From NCBI GenBank assembly GCA_013298625.1, contig JAAFIF010000005.1:62001-126000 (forward strand): 64,000 nt of DNA, given 5' to 3'. Under the pieces are notes generated by a model. It ran no database searches, was not told the DNA's origin, and saw only the letters and a program-made list of their open reading frames with translations. Positions 41,436 through 49,458 of this stretch are shown piece by piece. Source of the stretch: Myxococcales bacterium (GTDB lineage Bacteria > Myxococcota_A > Polyangia > Polyangiales > Ga0077539). The stretch's first letter is position 1. Every line of letters begins with the position of its first letter. A program made the translations under genes and the position numbers.

Positions 41436-43058
41436 TTGACCTTCGCGAGACGACTCTGGCCCCTCGCGCTCGCCGCGATCGCCGCGCCGAACGCTGGCTG
41501 CCGACGGACCGACAAGCCGCCGACGCAGATCGTGCTGCGCCTCGACTCGCAGCTCGAAGCAGGCACAGATATTCAAGCCATCAGCGTTCGAGTGCGGCGA
41601 ACTCCGACGGGCACGCCGGTCTACTCGAACCAGTTCACCGTGAGCGCGCCGCAGTTTCCGCTGCCCGGAGAGCTCGGGCTCGTCGCCTCGAGCGAAGACG
41701 ACCGCGGCCCGGTGTTCATCGAAGTGCAAGCGCAGCTCACGCGCGGCGGGTTCTTTACGGTCAACGTCGAGTCGAACTTCGTTCCGCGGCAGGTGCGCGT
41801 CGTGCCGATCTTGCTCACGCGAGAGTGCGCAGCGCGCACCGGGTCGAGCGGCACGCCGTGCGATTCGTGCTCGGTGTGCGGCTGCGACACCGTGCGCGTC
41901 GACACGGACGGCGGCGGGCCGGGCGGAGAGCACGTCGCGCCCTTCGCACCGCACTTCGACGAGGCCCGATGCCAGCTCGCGCACCCGCCGGTGATCCCCC
42001 CGCAGCTGCCCAACGCGCCCGGGCCCACGTACGTGCCGCCTGCGTACACGACGCCGATTCCGCCAGGGTTTACGCTGGCCGATCGCTGCACCGAGGGCCC
42101 GTGCTACGCCGTGCGAACGCTGCGCTTCGACTGGCCCACCGCCACCAACCCGAACCGCTGGGAGCAGCACGGCTGGGACCTCGACTCGACGTGCACCACG
42201 CAGTCCCGCGCGATCGCCACCTGCCTCAACCCCGGCGGAGTGGTCAACGACGGCGCCAACGGCAGAGACAACGCGTTTGCGTCGCGACTCGGGCCGTTCT
42301 TGCAGACGCTCATGGGCGTGAGCGAAGAGCGCATCAACGTCGAGGTCGGTCGCGGCGCGGCCACGCTCGGCATCGAGCTGCGCGGCTACAACGGGACCGG
42401 AGACGACAGCGAGGTCACGGCGATCTTGTTTCCCCTCGTCAACGGCCGCGCAGGAGAGAACAACGGCGCGCCGCCGCGCTGGGACGGGACCGACATCTGG
42501 AGCCTCGACAAGACGCTGGTCATCCCGCCCGAGCAAGCGACGTCCCGCGGATACATCGCCGGCTCGCGGCTCGTGCTGCGACTGCGCTCGCAGACGCCGA
42601 TCTCGTTCGTCACGTCCTTCGGTCAGTCACGGCTGCTCATCTCCGGTGGCATCGCTTCGGGCTCGATGCACTGCGGCGGCAGGCAGCTCGGCCCCCTCGA
42701 GCTCGGCGGCTTCATCGAGGTCAATCAGCTCGTCAACGAGCTGCCGTTTCTCGGGATCTGCGACCCGCTGCAGACGTTCGCCGTGTCGACAGCGTTCAGC
42801 CAGAGCGCGGACCTCAACGTCGTCGGCGACATGCCCGTCAACAACGCCAACGTCGCGTGCAACGCCATCAGCTTCGGCGTGACGATCGAGCCAGCGCCCA
42901 TCACGCGCGTGCTGATCGAGACCGACGCCCCCTCGGTGCGCCCCAATCCTTGCTCGCCCGACGCAGGCGTCCGCGACGCGGGCTCCGACGCCGGCAGGCT
43001 CGACGGCGCCGCGCCGGACGCGACCGCGGACGCGACCGCCGACGCGAGCCGCGGCTGA
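41436..43058 (+). CDS. Large secreted lipoprotein of unknown function
   Basis: A 540-residue protein with TTG start at 41436; no ATG or GTG gives a signal peptide. The leader RRLWPLALAAIAAPNAGC contains the lipobox. A beta-rich N-terminal domain (TQIVLRLDSQLEAGTDIQAI) precedes a Cys cluster (CDSCSVCGC) and a Pro-rich span, then a large domain with FGQSRLLISGG and LGICDPLQTFA. The last 35 residues are the Asp/Ala/Gly low-complexity type seen at N-termini of other lipoproteins here. I do not recognise the fold. It ends three bases from the convergent amidotransferase-like gene. Confidence 0.7.
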   Translation: MTFARRLWPLALAAIAAPNAGCRRTDKPPTQIVLRLDSQLEAGTDIQAISVRVRRTPTGTPVYSNQFTVSAPQFPLPGELGLVASSEDDRGPVFIEVQAQLTRGGFFTVNVESNFVPRQVRVVPILLTRECAARTGSSGTPCDSCSVCGCDTVRVDTDGGGPGGEHVAPFAPHFDEARCQLAHPPVIPPQLPNAPGPTYVPPAYTTPIPPGFTLADRCTEGPCYAVRTLRFDWPTATNPNRWEQHGWDLDSTCTTQSRAIATCLNPGGVVNDGANGRDNAFASRLGPFLQTLMGVSEERINVEVGRGAATLGIELRGYNGTGDDSEVTAILFPLVNGRAGENNGAPPRWDGTDIWSLDKTLVIPPEQATSRGYIAGSRLVLRLRSQTPISFVTSFGQSRLLISGGIASGSMHCGGRQLGPLELGGFIEVNQLVNELPFLGICDPLQTFAVSTAFSQSADLNVVGDMPVNNANVACNAISFGVTIEPAPITRVLIETDAPSVRPNPCSPDAGVRDAGSDAGRLDGAAPDATADATADASRG

Positions 43059-43061
43059 GCT

Positions 43062-44024
43062 TCAGTTCGAGTCGCGGGTGCGAGCGCTTTCGCTGCCAAA
43101 CGCGGCCATATCCTGCACGGGCGGCGCGACCTCGCGCCAGCCGCGCTCGGGGGCCATCGCGTTGAACTTGCGCACCATCCACCCGGGGATGAGCATCGAG
43201 AACGTCCGCGCGATGCGCGACGGATCATCGAGCGTCTTCAGCATGCGCTCGTAGGTCTCGTCGCCGTACGCCTCGCGAAACGCCGCGGCTTGATCGGGGC
43301 GACGCACCCACGCGACGACGCCAGCGCGATCGGCCTCGGGATGAAACTGCACCGTCTCGACGCCGGGCGTGACGTCGAGGCCGAGGATCGCCGTGCCCTT
43401 GTCGTCCTGCCCCTCGCGAGACTCGCGCGCGAGGAGCTTTCCGCCGAGCTTGGCGAGCTGACCTTCTTGCAGGTCGATCGCCTCCCAGTTGCGGTGCTCG
43501 AAGGCGAACAAGCGATCGCCGAAGATGTGCAGCAGCGGGTGTTCTCGCCCTGCCCGCGTCGTGTAGATGGGCATGACGCCGAACTTGCGCGAGGCGCGGG
43601 GCGCCATCGTGGCCACTTCGAAGTGACGCACGATCATCTCGAAGGAGTAGCAGACGCCGAAGAGCGCCTTGGCGTTGACGCCGCGGCGCTGGTTGTCGTC
43701 CGCGACGTGGTCGAGGAAGTCGCAGTAGCCCTTCACCCAGGGCTTTCCGTCGCCGTCGAAGGGCGAGCCTGGCCCGCCCGAGGAGACGTACAGATCGCAG
43801 TCGCGCGACGGCATCTCGTTCTTGTCGCGCACGGAGACGTGCTCGAGCTCGAGCTCGATGTCGGGGTTGGTCTTGCGAACGTGCTTGTGAAACTCCGTGC
43901 AGAGCAGGCGAAAGCAGCGGATCGCCTGATTCTCGTGCCCGTCGTTCATGTCCACGATGCACATCCGCAACGGCCGTACGGAGGATGCGCGCGGCGCGGG
44001 GCGAGCGTTGCTCGAGGGGTCCAT
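43062..44024 (-). CDS. Class I glutamine-amidotransferase-like protein
   Basis: A 320-residue cytosolic protein with the GATase1 fold: GGPGSPFDG loop, nucleophile Cys125 in LFGVCYSFEMI, and the His/Glu pair in QFHPEAD (H228, E230). The glycine normally following the nucleophile region is replaced (CYS instead of CxG), so glutaminase activity may be altered. The flanking 60 C-terminal residues are helical. No synthetase partner is adjacent; stand-alone forms act on gamma-glutamyl compounds. Start is ATG 44024 (44027 is equally possible). It diverges from a subtilase gene with 106 bases between starts. Confidence 0.82.
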   Translation of the reverse strand: MDPSSNARPAPRASSVRPLRMCIVDMNDGHENQAIRCFRLLCTEFHKHVRKTNPDIELELEHVSVRDKNEMPSRDCDLYVSSGGPGSPFDGDGKPWVKGYCDFLDHVADDNQRRGVNAKALFGVCYSFEMIVRHFEVATMAPRASRKFGVMPIYTTRAGREHPLLHIFGDRLFAFEHRNWEAIDLQEGQLAKLGGKLLARESREGQDDKGTAILGLDVTPGVETVQFHPEADRAGVVAWVRRPDQAAAFREAYGDETYERMLKTLDDPSRIARTFSMLIPGWMVRKFNAMAPERGWREVAPPVQDMAAFGSESARTRDSN

Positions 44025-44130
44025 CATCGCGGTGACGACATTACCCGAATCGCTGGCGAACGCACGTTTTCCGCGGGTTTCACAAGTGAAAGGCGGTCGT
44101 GTGGTAGTAGTGCGGCCCAGCAACGCGCCC

Positions 44131-45330
44131 ATGGGAACTCATCGAACGCAGCGCCCTCCTCCGCAGAAGTCCTCTTTTCCACCGCCGCCGATCGCGCCGC
44201 CGGCAGCGCCGCTGCCCGAAGGGACGCCGCCGATCCACCCGATCGGCGAGCGCCTCTCGGCTGACGAGCGCCTCTCGGGCAAGGGCGTCACCATCGCCTT
44301 TCTCGACTCGGGCTTCTACGCGCACCCCGACCTCATCACGCCGCGCAATCGCATCATCGCCTACAACGACGTGCTCTCGCACCGCACGTGGCGCAACACC
44401 CTGCCCGAGCCCGACGCCTCGTCGTGGCACGGCATGATGACCAGCGTGGTGTGCGCGGGCAACGGCGCGCTCTCGAGCGGAAAGTACAAGGGCCTCGCCC
44501 ACCAATCCGACCTCGTCCTCGTGAAGGTCGGCTCGATGTCTCGCGTGCGTCACGACGACATCCGCGCGGGACTCCAATGGGTCCTCGCGCACCATCGCAA
44601 GTACGACATCCGCGTGGTGAACATCTCCGCCGGCGGCGACTACGAGGCCAGCTACCTGACCGACGCGCTCTCGCAAGCCGCTGAAGAGTGCGTCCGCGCC
44701 GGCATGACCGTCATCTGCGCCGCGGGAAACAGCCCGAATCACCCCGTGCTTCCGCCCGCCTCGTCGCCGGCAGTCATCTCGGTGGGCGGCTTCGACGACA
44801 ACCACAACGCGCAGCCCGGCGCGCGCGGCATGTACCACTCGTCCTGCGGACCGACGATCGACGGCCTGCAAAAACCCGAGGTGATCGCGCCTGCGATCTG
44901 GGTCGCAGCGCCGATCCTCCCGGGCACTCCGACGGCGGCGCAGGCCAATCTGCTCGACGCGCTCGCGGCCGGCGACGACGAGCAACTGTATCGTCTGCTC
45001 GACGAAAACCAGGGCGTCGACGCAGAGCTCGACCAGGCCCGCCAGCGCGAGCCCTACCACATCCGCAACATCGTCAAGCTCAAGCGCCGCAACGAGAAGC
45101 TCATCTCTGCGCACTACAAGCACGTCGACGGGACGAGCTTCGCCGCGCCCATCGTCACGTCGATCGTCGCGCAGATGCTCGAGGCCAACCCGTCGCTAAC
45201 GCCCATGCAGATCAAGCGCATCCTGATCGACACCGCCGTGCGCATGCCCGACGTCGCGGTCGATCGCCAAGGATGGGGCGTCGTGCAGCCGCGGGTCGCG
45301 GTCGAGCGGGCGCGCGCGAAAAAGGTGTGA
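44131..45330 (+). CDS. Subtilisin-like serine protease (S8), no obvious signal peptide
   Basis: A 399-residue S8 protease with intact triad: D59 in IAFLDSGFYAHPDL, H100 in SWHGMMTS and S336 in HVDGTSFAAPIV; the oxyanion Asn is in ICAAGNSPNHP. About 60 residues rich in charged amino acids are inserted before the nucleophile (LLDENQGVDAELDQARQREP region). The N-terminus is Pro/Gln-rich and lacks a signal peptide, so it may be cytoplasmic or exported by another route. ATG 44131 precedes the fold by about 40 residues; the longer frame reads antisense through the neighbouring gene. Confidence 0.87.
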   Translation: MGTHRTQRPPPQKSSFPPPPIAPPAAPLPEGTPPIHPIGERLSADERLSGKGVTIAFLDSGFYAHPDLITPRNRIIAYNDVLSHRTWRNTLPEPDASSWHGMMTSVVCAGNGALSSGKYKGLAHQSDLVLVKVGSMSRVRHDDIRAGLQWVLAHHRKYDIRVVNISAGGDYEASYLTDALSQAAEECVRAGMTVICAAGNSPNHPVLPPASSPAVISVGGFDDNHNAQPGARGMYHSSCGPTIDGLQKPEVIAPAIWVAAPILPGTPTAAQANLLDALAAGDDEQLYRLLDENQGVDAELDQARQREPYHIRNIVKLKRRNEKLISAHYKHVDGTSFAAPIVTSIVAQMLEANPSLTPMQIKRILIDTAVRMPDVAVDRQGWGVVQPRVAVERARAKKV

Positions 45331-45336
45331 CTGAAT

Positions 45337-46302
45337 TCAAAATGAGCCGTAGATCACAGCGCCGTTGAGCGACGCTGACACGCCTTCGACCCGCGGCGGT
45401 CCGCCGGCGCGCGCGGCGAGCCGCTCGCCCTGGCTCAAGCGAAACACCCGCAGCGCGCGCTCGCTCGGCGTGCGCTGACCGAGGATCACCACGCCGAGCG
45501 GGACGTACGCGCACGCGAGCGAGAGCATCGGCAGGCCCACGGCGAGCCCCGCGCCGCTCGAGAGCGCGCCGTTGCTCGCGATCGAGTAGACGCCCACGCC
45601 GGCGCTCACGGCGCCGAGCGCGATCACGGTTCCGCCTGTCAAGCGCTGGCCGTTTCGCTCGACCTCGATCCTGCGCTCCCAGCGCAGAAGGGCCGCGGCG
45701 AGGCGCGCCGCGGGGTCCGTGACTGGATCTTCGTGAAGCTCGTGCGCGAGCTGCTCCCACGGCCCTCGCTGCAGCATCTGCACGGCGCCCGTGATCGCGA
45801 GCAGCCCGCCGATGGTGAGCGACGTGCTCGAGATCGCGATCGACAGAGACGCGCTCGTCCCGCTCGAGGGCAGCACAAACGGGATCACCGCGGTCGCAGC
45901 GGAGAGCGCGCCTCCCACGAGCAGCGCCGTACCGAACGCCCGACGCTGCAAGGCTTCGCTCTCGCCCTCGTCCGACAAGACCGCGTCGAGCCGCGCCAGC
46001 GTCCGAGAGGCCCTGCCGGCGCGCCGAGGGAGCCTCGAGCGCGGCTCCGTCGTCTGGAGCGCCGCAGTGACCGCAGGCGGCGTCAGCGGAGGCGGAGGAG
46101 GCACCGCCGCGGGAGCGGTGGCAGGGGCGACCGTCGCTGGGTCCGGCGCCGCGGGCGGTGTCGCACGCACGGACGGCGGTGGGTCCTCCGGCGGCGGGGG
46201 AGGCATCATGATGCCGCCAGCGTCTTGCGCGAGCGCGCGGTGTTCGAGCGCGACGATCGCTGCGGCGATCAACAACGCGTGACGTGTCGTCGGAGTGGGC
46301 AA
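45337..46302 (-). CDS. Exported/membrane protein with Pro-rich region
   Basis: A 321-residue protein of unknown function, started at TTG 46302 because only this start yields the signal peptide RHALLIAAAIVALEHRALAQ; GGGAG-like sequence lies ahead. A Pro/Ala-rich linker (about 30-85) precedes a helical segment and two or more hydrophobic spans (ALLVGGALSAATAVIPFVL, SLTIGGLLAITGAV, VIALGAVSAGVGVYSIAS, LACAYVPLGVVIL). It follows the EVE gene by six bases and is probably the last gene of that leftward operon. Confidence 0.65.
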   Translation of the reverse strand: MPTPTTRHALLIAAAIVALEHRALAQDAGGIMMPPPPPEDPPPSVRATPPAAPDPATVAPATAPAAVPPPPPLTPPAVTAALQTTEPRSRLPRRAGRASRTLARLDAVLSDEGESEALQRRAFGTALLVGGALSAATAVIPFVLPSSGTSASLSIAISSTSLTIGGLLAITGAVQMLQRGPWEQLAHELHEDPVTDPAARLAAALLRWERRIEVERNGQRLTGGTVIALGAVSAGVGVYSIASNGALSSGAGLAVGLPMLSLACAYVPLGVVILGQRTPSERALRVFRLSQGERLAARAGGPPRVEGVSASLNGAVIYGSF

Positions 46303-46308
46303 CGAATT

Positions 46309-46821
46309 TCAGCTCCCGGGGAGCGAAGTCTTACCGATCCGAAGGACCTCGTCGAACTGCGCCGGCGTGACGGCGAGCACCGACAGCTGCGCCTGGCGAA
46401 ACATCATGAAGCCCTCCATCGCAGCGCTCTTCTTCATCTCCGCGAGCGAGACAGACTTCTCGAGCGGGAAGAGCGGAGCGAGCTCGACGGCGCTCCAGCC
46501 TTCGCCTGGAGCCGTGGGATCTTCGAACGCCTCGCGCGTGACCGTGGCGACTCCGACGACGGCTTTGCCTTCGCCCGAGTGGTAGTACAGCACCCGATCG
46601 CCGAGCTTCATCGCGCGGAGGTTGTTGCGCGCCGTGTAGTTGCGCACGCCGTCCCACACGGTCCTTTTGTCCTCGACGAACTTCGACCACGGATAGACGT
46701 CGAGCTCGATCTTCGCGAGCCAAAAGCCTACGCCGTCGCGACGATTGCTCGGCGCTGCTGCTTCGCTCTTCGCTGCCACGGTCTTCTTCACCGCTGCAGC
46801 CTCGGGGGACTTTTTGACCAT
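46309..46821 (-). CDS. EVE-domain protein
   Basis: A 170-residue protein with a Lys/Ala-rich N-terminus and an EVE domain at about 30-165 (FWLAKIELDVYPWSKFVEDK, WDGVRNYTARNNLRAM, DRVLYYHSGEGKAVVGVATV). EVE domains are PUA-like folds that bind modified bases in DNA or RNA; in bacteria they occur in restriction and defence proteins or alone. This is the single-domain type similar to thymocyte nuclear protein 1. The ATG at 46821 starts the charged leader. It lies 26 bases after a small lipoprotein gene and six before the membrane-protein gene. Confidence 0.88.
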   Translation of the reverse strand: MVKKSPEAAAVKKTVAAKSEAAAPSNRRDGVGFWLAKIELDVYPWSKFVEDKRTVWDGVRNYTARNNLRAMKLGDRVLYYHSGEGKAVVGVATVTREAFEDPTAPGEGWSAVELAPLFPLEKSVSLAEMKKSAAMEGFMMFRQAQLSVLAVTPAQFDEVLRIGKTSLPGS

Positions 46822-46847
46822 CGGAGATCGCTTCGAGGCCGAAGCGG

Positions 46848-47150
46848 TCAGCGGCAGGACCAGAGCGCGCGACCGCCCGCGGGGCTGGCGTTGCACTGGC
46901 ACTGGATGGGGCGGCCGCCGGGCGCAGGTGCGACCTGGCAGCGCTGCGGCGCGGTGCCACAATAGGCCGAGTCTTGCGACGCGTGGCCGAGCAATTCACC
47001 AGGGCACTCGTCGGTGCCCGAGCTGCCGACGTTGAACTCGCGCAGAGAGAGCCTGAACCCTCCGTCTTCGAGCACGCTCTCGTACGGCCCGTGCGCGCAG
47101 CCTGCGATCGACGCGAGCGAGAGGGCGAGAAGCACCACGAACTTTCGCAT
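46848..47150 (-). CDS. Small predicted lipoprotein
   Basis: A 100-residue protein: MRKFVVLLALSLASIAGC is a textbook lipoprotein leader (Cys18). The mature part contains six Cys (DECPGELL, AYCGTAPQRC, IQCQCNAS, LWSCR) and no recognised motif. The Cys spacing suggests a compact disulphide fold. It diverges from the HtrA gene across 151 bases and leads the leftward trio. Confidence 0.72.
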   Translation of the reverse strand: MRKFVVLLALSLASIAGCAHGPYESVLEDGGFRLSLREFNVGSSGTDECPGELLGHASQDSAYCGTAPQRCQVAPAPGGRPIQCQCNASPAGGRALWSCR

Positions 47151-47301
47151 AGACGCGGCGTATGCCACGGCCGTTTCCCAACCGTCAACGTCGTGGCACC
47201 GCGCAGTGCGTCGCGAACGCAGCGAATCCGCTCGCAGCCACGGGCCGAACCAGTGGAATAAATCCCCTCTTTTCTCGTTGCATTCACTTTGGAGGGCCCC
47301 A

Positions 47302-48744
47302 ATGGCCACAGTCTCGCAGCACCGTCGAAGCTCGAAGTTTGTCTCGCTCGCGTCCGTGACCGCCGCTCTCGTCGCCGCCAGCGACGCACGCGCGCAGAGC
47401 ACGGCGGCGGCGCAACCGCAGGCCCGACCGGTCGAAGCGACGGCGGTCTCTCAAGCGAGCGAGCTGGGCCGCGCGTTCGCGGACGTCGCAGCGAGGGTGC
47501 TGCCCAGCGTCGTATCTGTGCACGTCGAGAGCGAGGCAGAGAGCCCCGAAGCGATGGGCTTCGGTTGGTTTCTCGGCCCAGGAGGCCCCGAGCGCGGCGG
47601 AGCGCCGCCGGTCGTGCGCGGCTCGGGCTCGGGGGTGATCGTCCGCGAAGACGGCGTGATCTTGACGAACTACCACGTCGTCGAGCGGGCGCGGCGCATC
47701 AACATTCACCTCCGCGACGGCCGTGTTTTTCGCGGCAGAGTGCTCGGCGTAGACCGCGCGACGGACCTCGCCCTCGTCAAGGTCGACGCCCGCGCGATGC
47801 CCGTCGCTCGCCTCGGCGACAGCGACAGCGCGCGCCCCGGAGAGTGGGTGCTGGCGGTAGGCGCTCCGCTCGGCCTCGAGGCCACCGTCACGCACGGAAT
47901 CCTCAGCGCCACCGGCCGATCGCACCTCGGCGTCAACGACATCGAGGACTACCTGCAGACCGACGCGAGCATCAACCCCGGCAACTCTGGGGGGCCGCTC
48001 GTCAACCTCCGCGGCGAGGTGCTCGGCATCAACACCATGATCGCCGGAAGAAACACAGGCATCGGCTTCGCTGTCTCCGCGCGCATCGCGCAGTTCGTCG
48101 TCGATCAAGTGCTTCGCACCGGGCAGGTCTCGCGCGGCTGGATCGGCGTCGGACTGCAAGACCTCTCGCCCGCGCTCTCAGAATCGCTCCGCCTCGCCAG
48201 CCCGCAAGGAGCCCTCATCAACGCCGTCGAGCGCGGGACGCCCGCGGACCGCGGCGGCCTTCGCATCGGCGACGTCGTCACGCTCGTCGACAACCAACCC
48301 GTGCGCGACGCCGACGCGCTCACGCGCGTGATCACCTGCAAATCCCCAGGCGATCGACTGGCGATCTCCGTCGTTCGCGCGGGCCAACCGCTGACGTTGA
48401 TGGTCGCCGCCGCGATGCGCCCCGGCGCGAGCAGCGCGGTTGCGCCCGAGGTCGCCAACACGGCCACCACCCGCAGACAAGGGCACGGCGTGCGCGTCTC
48501 TGCGGTGGACACTCGCTGGCTTCAGCGCATCGGCGTCACCGAGCCCGCGCTCGGGGTGATCTCGGTCGACCCCGGCAGCGCCGCGGACGACGCCGGGCTG
48601 CGCCGCGGGGACCTCATCCTCCGCGTCGACGGCGCGGCGCCCATGAACCTCAACGCCATCGACGAAGCCGCGCGCGACCGCAGGGTGGTCCTGCTCGTGC
48701 GGCGCGCGGACTCGCAGCGCTTCATCCCGCTGGTGATCGACTGA
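47302..48744 (+). CDS. HtrA/DegP-family periplasmic serine protease with two PDZ domains
   Basis: The 480-residue product has a signal peptide (ending ASDARAQS) and a trypsin-like domain with triad H125 (TNYHVV), D155 (RATDLALVKV) and S229 (NPGNSGGPL). Two PDZ domains follow (about 285-370, LRIGDVVTLVDNQPV; and 395-475, LRRGDLILRVDGAAP). Length and layout are those of DegP/DegQ, which degrade or refold misfolded envelope proteins. GGAGG sits seven bases before ATG 47302. The following small lipoprotein gene starts eight bases after the stop. Confidence 0.94.
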   Translation: MATVSQHRRSSKFVSLASVTAALVAASDARAQSTAAAQPQARPVEATAVSQASELGRAFADVAARVLPSVVSVHVESEAESPEAMGFGWFLGPGGPERGGAPPVVRGSGSGVIVREDGVILTNYHVVERARRINIHLRDGRVFRGRVLGVDRATDLALVKVDARAMPVARLGDSDSARPGEWVLAVGAPLGLEATVTHGILSATGRSHLGVNDIEDYLQTDASINPGNSGGPLVNLRGEVLGINTMIAGRNTGIGFAVSARIAQFVVDQVLRTGQVSRGWIGVGLQDLSPALSESLRLASPQGALINAVERGTPADRGGLRIGDVVTLVDNQPVRDADALTRVITCKSPGDRLAISVVRAGQPLTLMVAAAMRPGASSAVAPEVANTATTRRQGHGVRVSAVDTRWLQRIGVTEPALGVISVDPGSAADDAGLRRGDLILRVDGAAPMNLNAIDEAARDRRVVLLVRRADSQRFIPLVID

Positions 48745-48752
48745 GCGCCGCG

Positions 48753-49349
48753 ATGTTCGTCCAGCGGATCGCGCAGGCCTTCGTCACGCTCGTGTCCACA
48801 GCGATGCTGATCGCGTGCGCGCCGCGACCGGTGCCCTCGCAGCCCGCCCTCGCGCCGCGCTGCGAGGGTCGCGCGCCCTCGTGTCGCGTCGGCGTCGTCG
48901 GCGCGCTGTGCAGCGACGTCGGAGTCGCCGCCGAGTGCACCGCGCGCGGATGGCAGTGCCCCTCGCACAACGGCGTCCCGATGATCACCGCCGAGCAGTG
49001 CGGCTGCAGCGGCCCTCCCCGTCGGGGCTGCGTCTGCGACCACGGCTGGCGCTGCCCCGAGCGTCCGCTCGCCGAACGACCGGTCTCCGAGCAGCTCGCG
49101 CCAGGCTCGACCACGTGCACAGGGGACGGTCAATGCACGCTCTTCGTCAGCGATCGATGCGACATGTTCGCCGTTCGCAGCGACGCGCGCGATCGCCCTC
49201 CGCTGTCGCTGCACCAGCGCTGCCTTCGCCCTTCTGCCATCGGGTGCGAATGCGCCATCCCCGGCATCGAAGTGCGCTGCGACTCGGGGCGCTGCGAGCA
49301 CCGAATCATGGGCGCAGAGCGATGGATCCGCGCGCCCAGCGGCGGCTGA
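48753..49349 (+). CDS. Small cysteine-rich lipoprotein
   Basis: A 198-residue lipoprotein (FVTLVSTAMLIAC) with about 20 Cys, for example CGCSGPPRRGCVCDHGWRC, CTGDGQCTLFVSDRC and CECAIPGIEVRC. The pattern suggests a multi-disulphide extracellular protein; I do not recognise the family. It follows the HtrA gene closely, so a periplasmic client or partner is conceivable. A strong hairpin follows the stop. Confidence 0.72.
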   Translation: MFVQRIAQAFVTLVSTAMLIACAPRPVPSQPALAPRCEGRAPSCRVGVVGALCSDVGVAAECTARGWQCPSHNGVPMITAEQCGCSGPPRRGCVCDHGWRCPERPLAERPVSEQLAPGSTTCTGDGQCTLFVSDRCDMFAVRSDARDRPPLSLHQRCLRPSAIGCECAIPGIEVRCDSGRCEHRIMGAERWIRAPSGG

Positions 49350-49356
49350 TCGAGGC

Positions 49357-49396
49357 GCCGACGCTCTCGCCGCGCGGCCAGAGCGTCGGCCAAGTT
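49357..49396 (+). terminator. Intrinsic-terminator-like hairpin
   Basis: GCCGACGCTCT (49357-49367) pairs perfectly with AGAGCGTCGGC (49380-49390), followed shortly by TTTT at 49395. It lies eight bases after the lipoprotein stop and is the best terminator candidate in the window. Confidence 0.65.
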
Positions 49397-49458
49397 TTCG
49401 ACAAATTCGCGATCGGCCCTCGGCCCGTGGCAACGCTGCGATCGAGGACGCAAGCGCA

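Noticed and set aside
43948-44130. N-terminal extension of the subtilase at 44131
   Set aside because: It reads antisense through the start of the amidotransferase-like gene and shows no signal peptide or protease homology.
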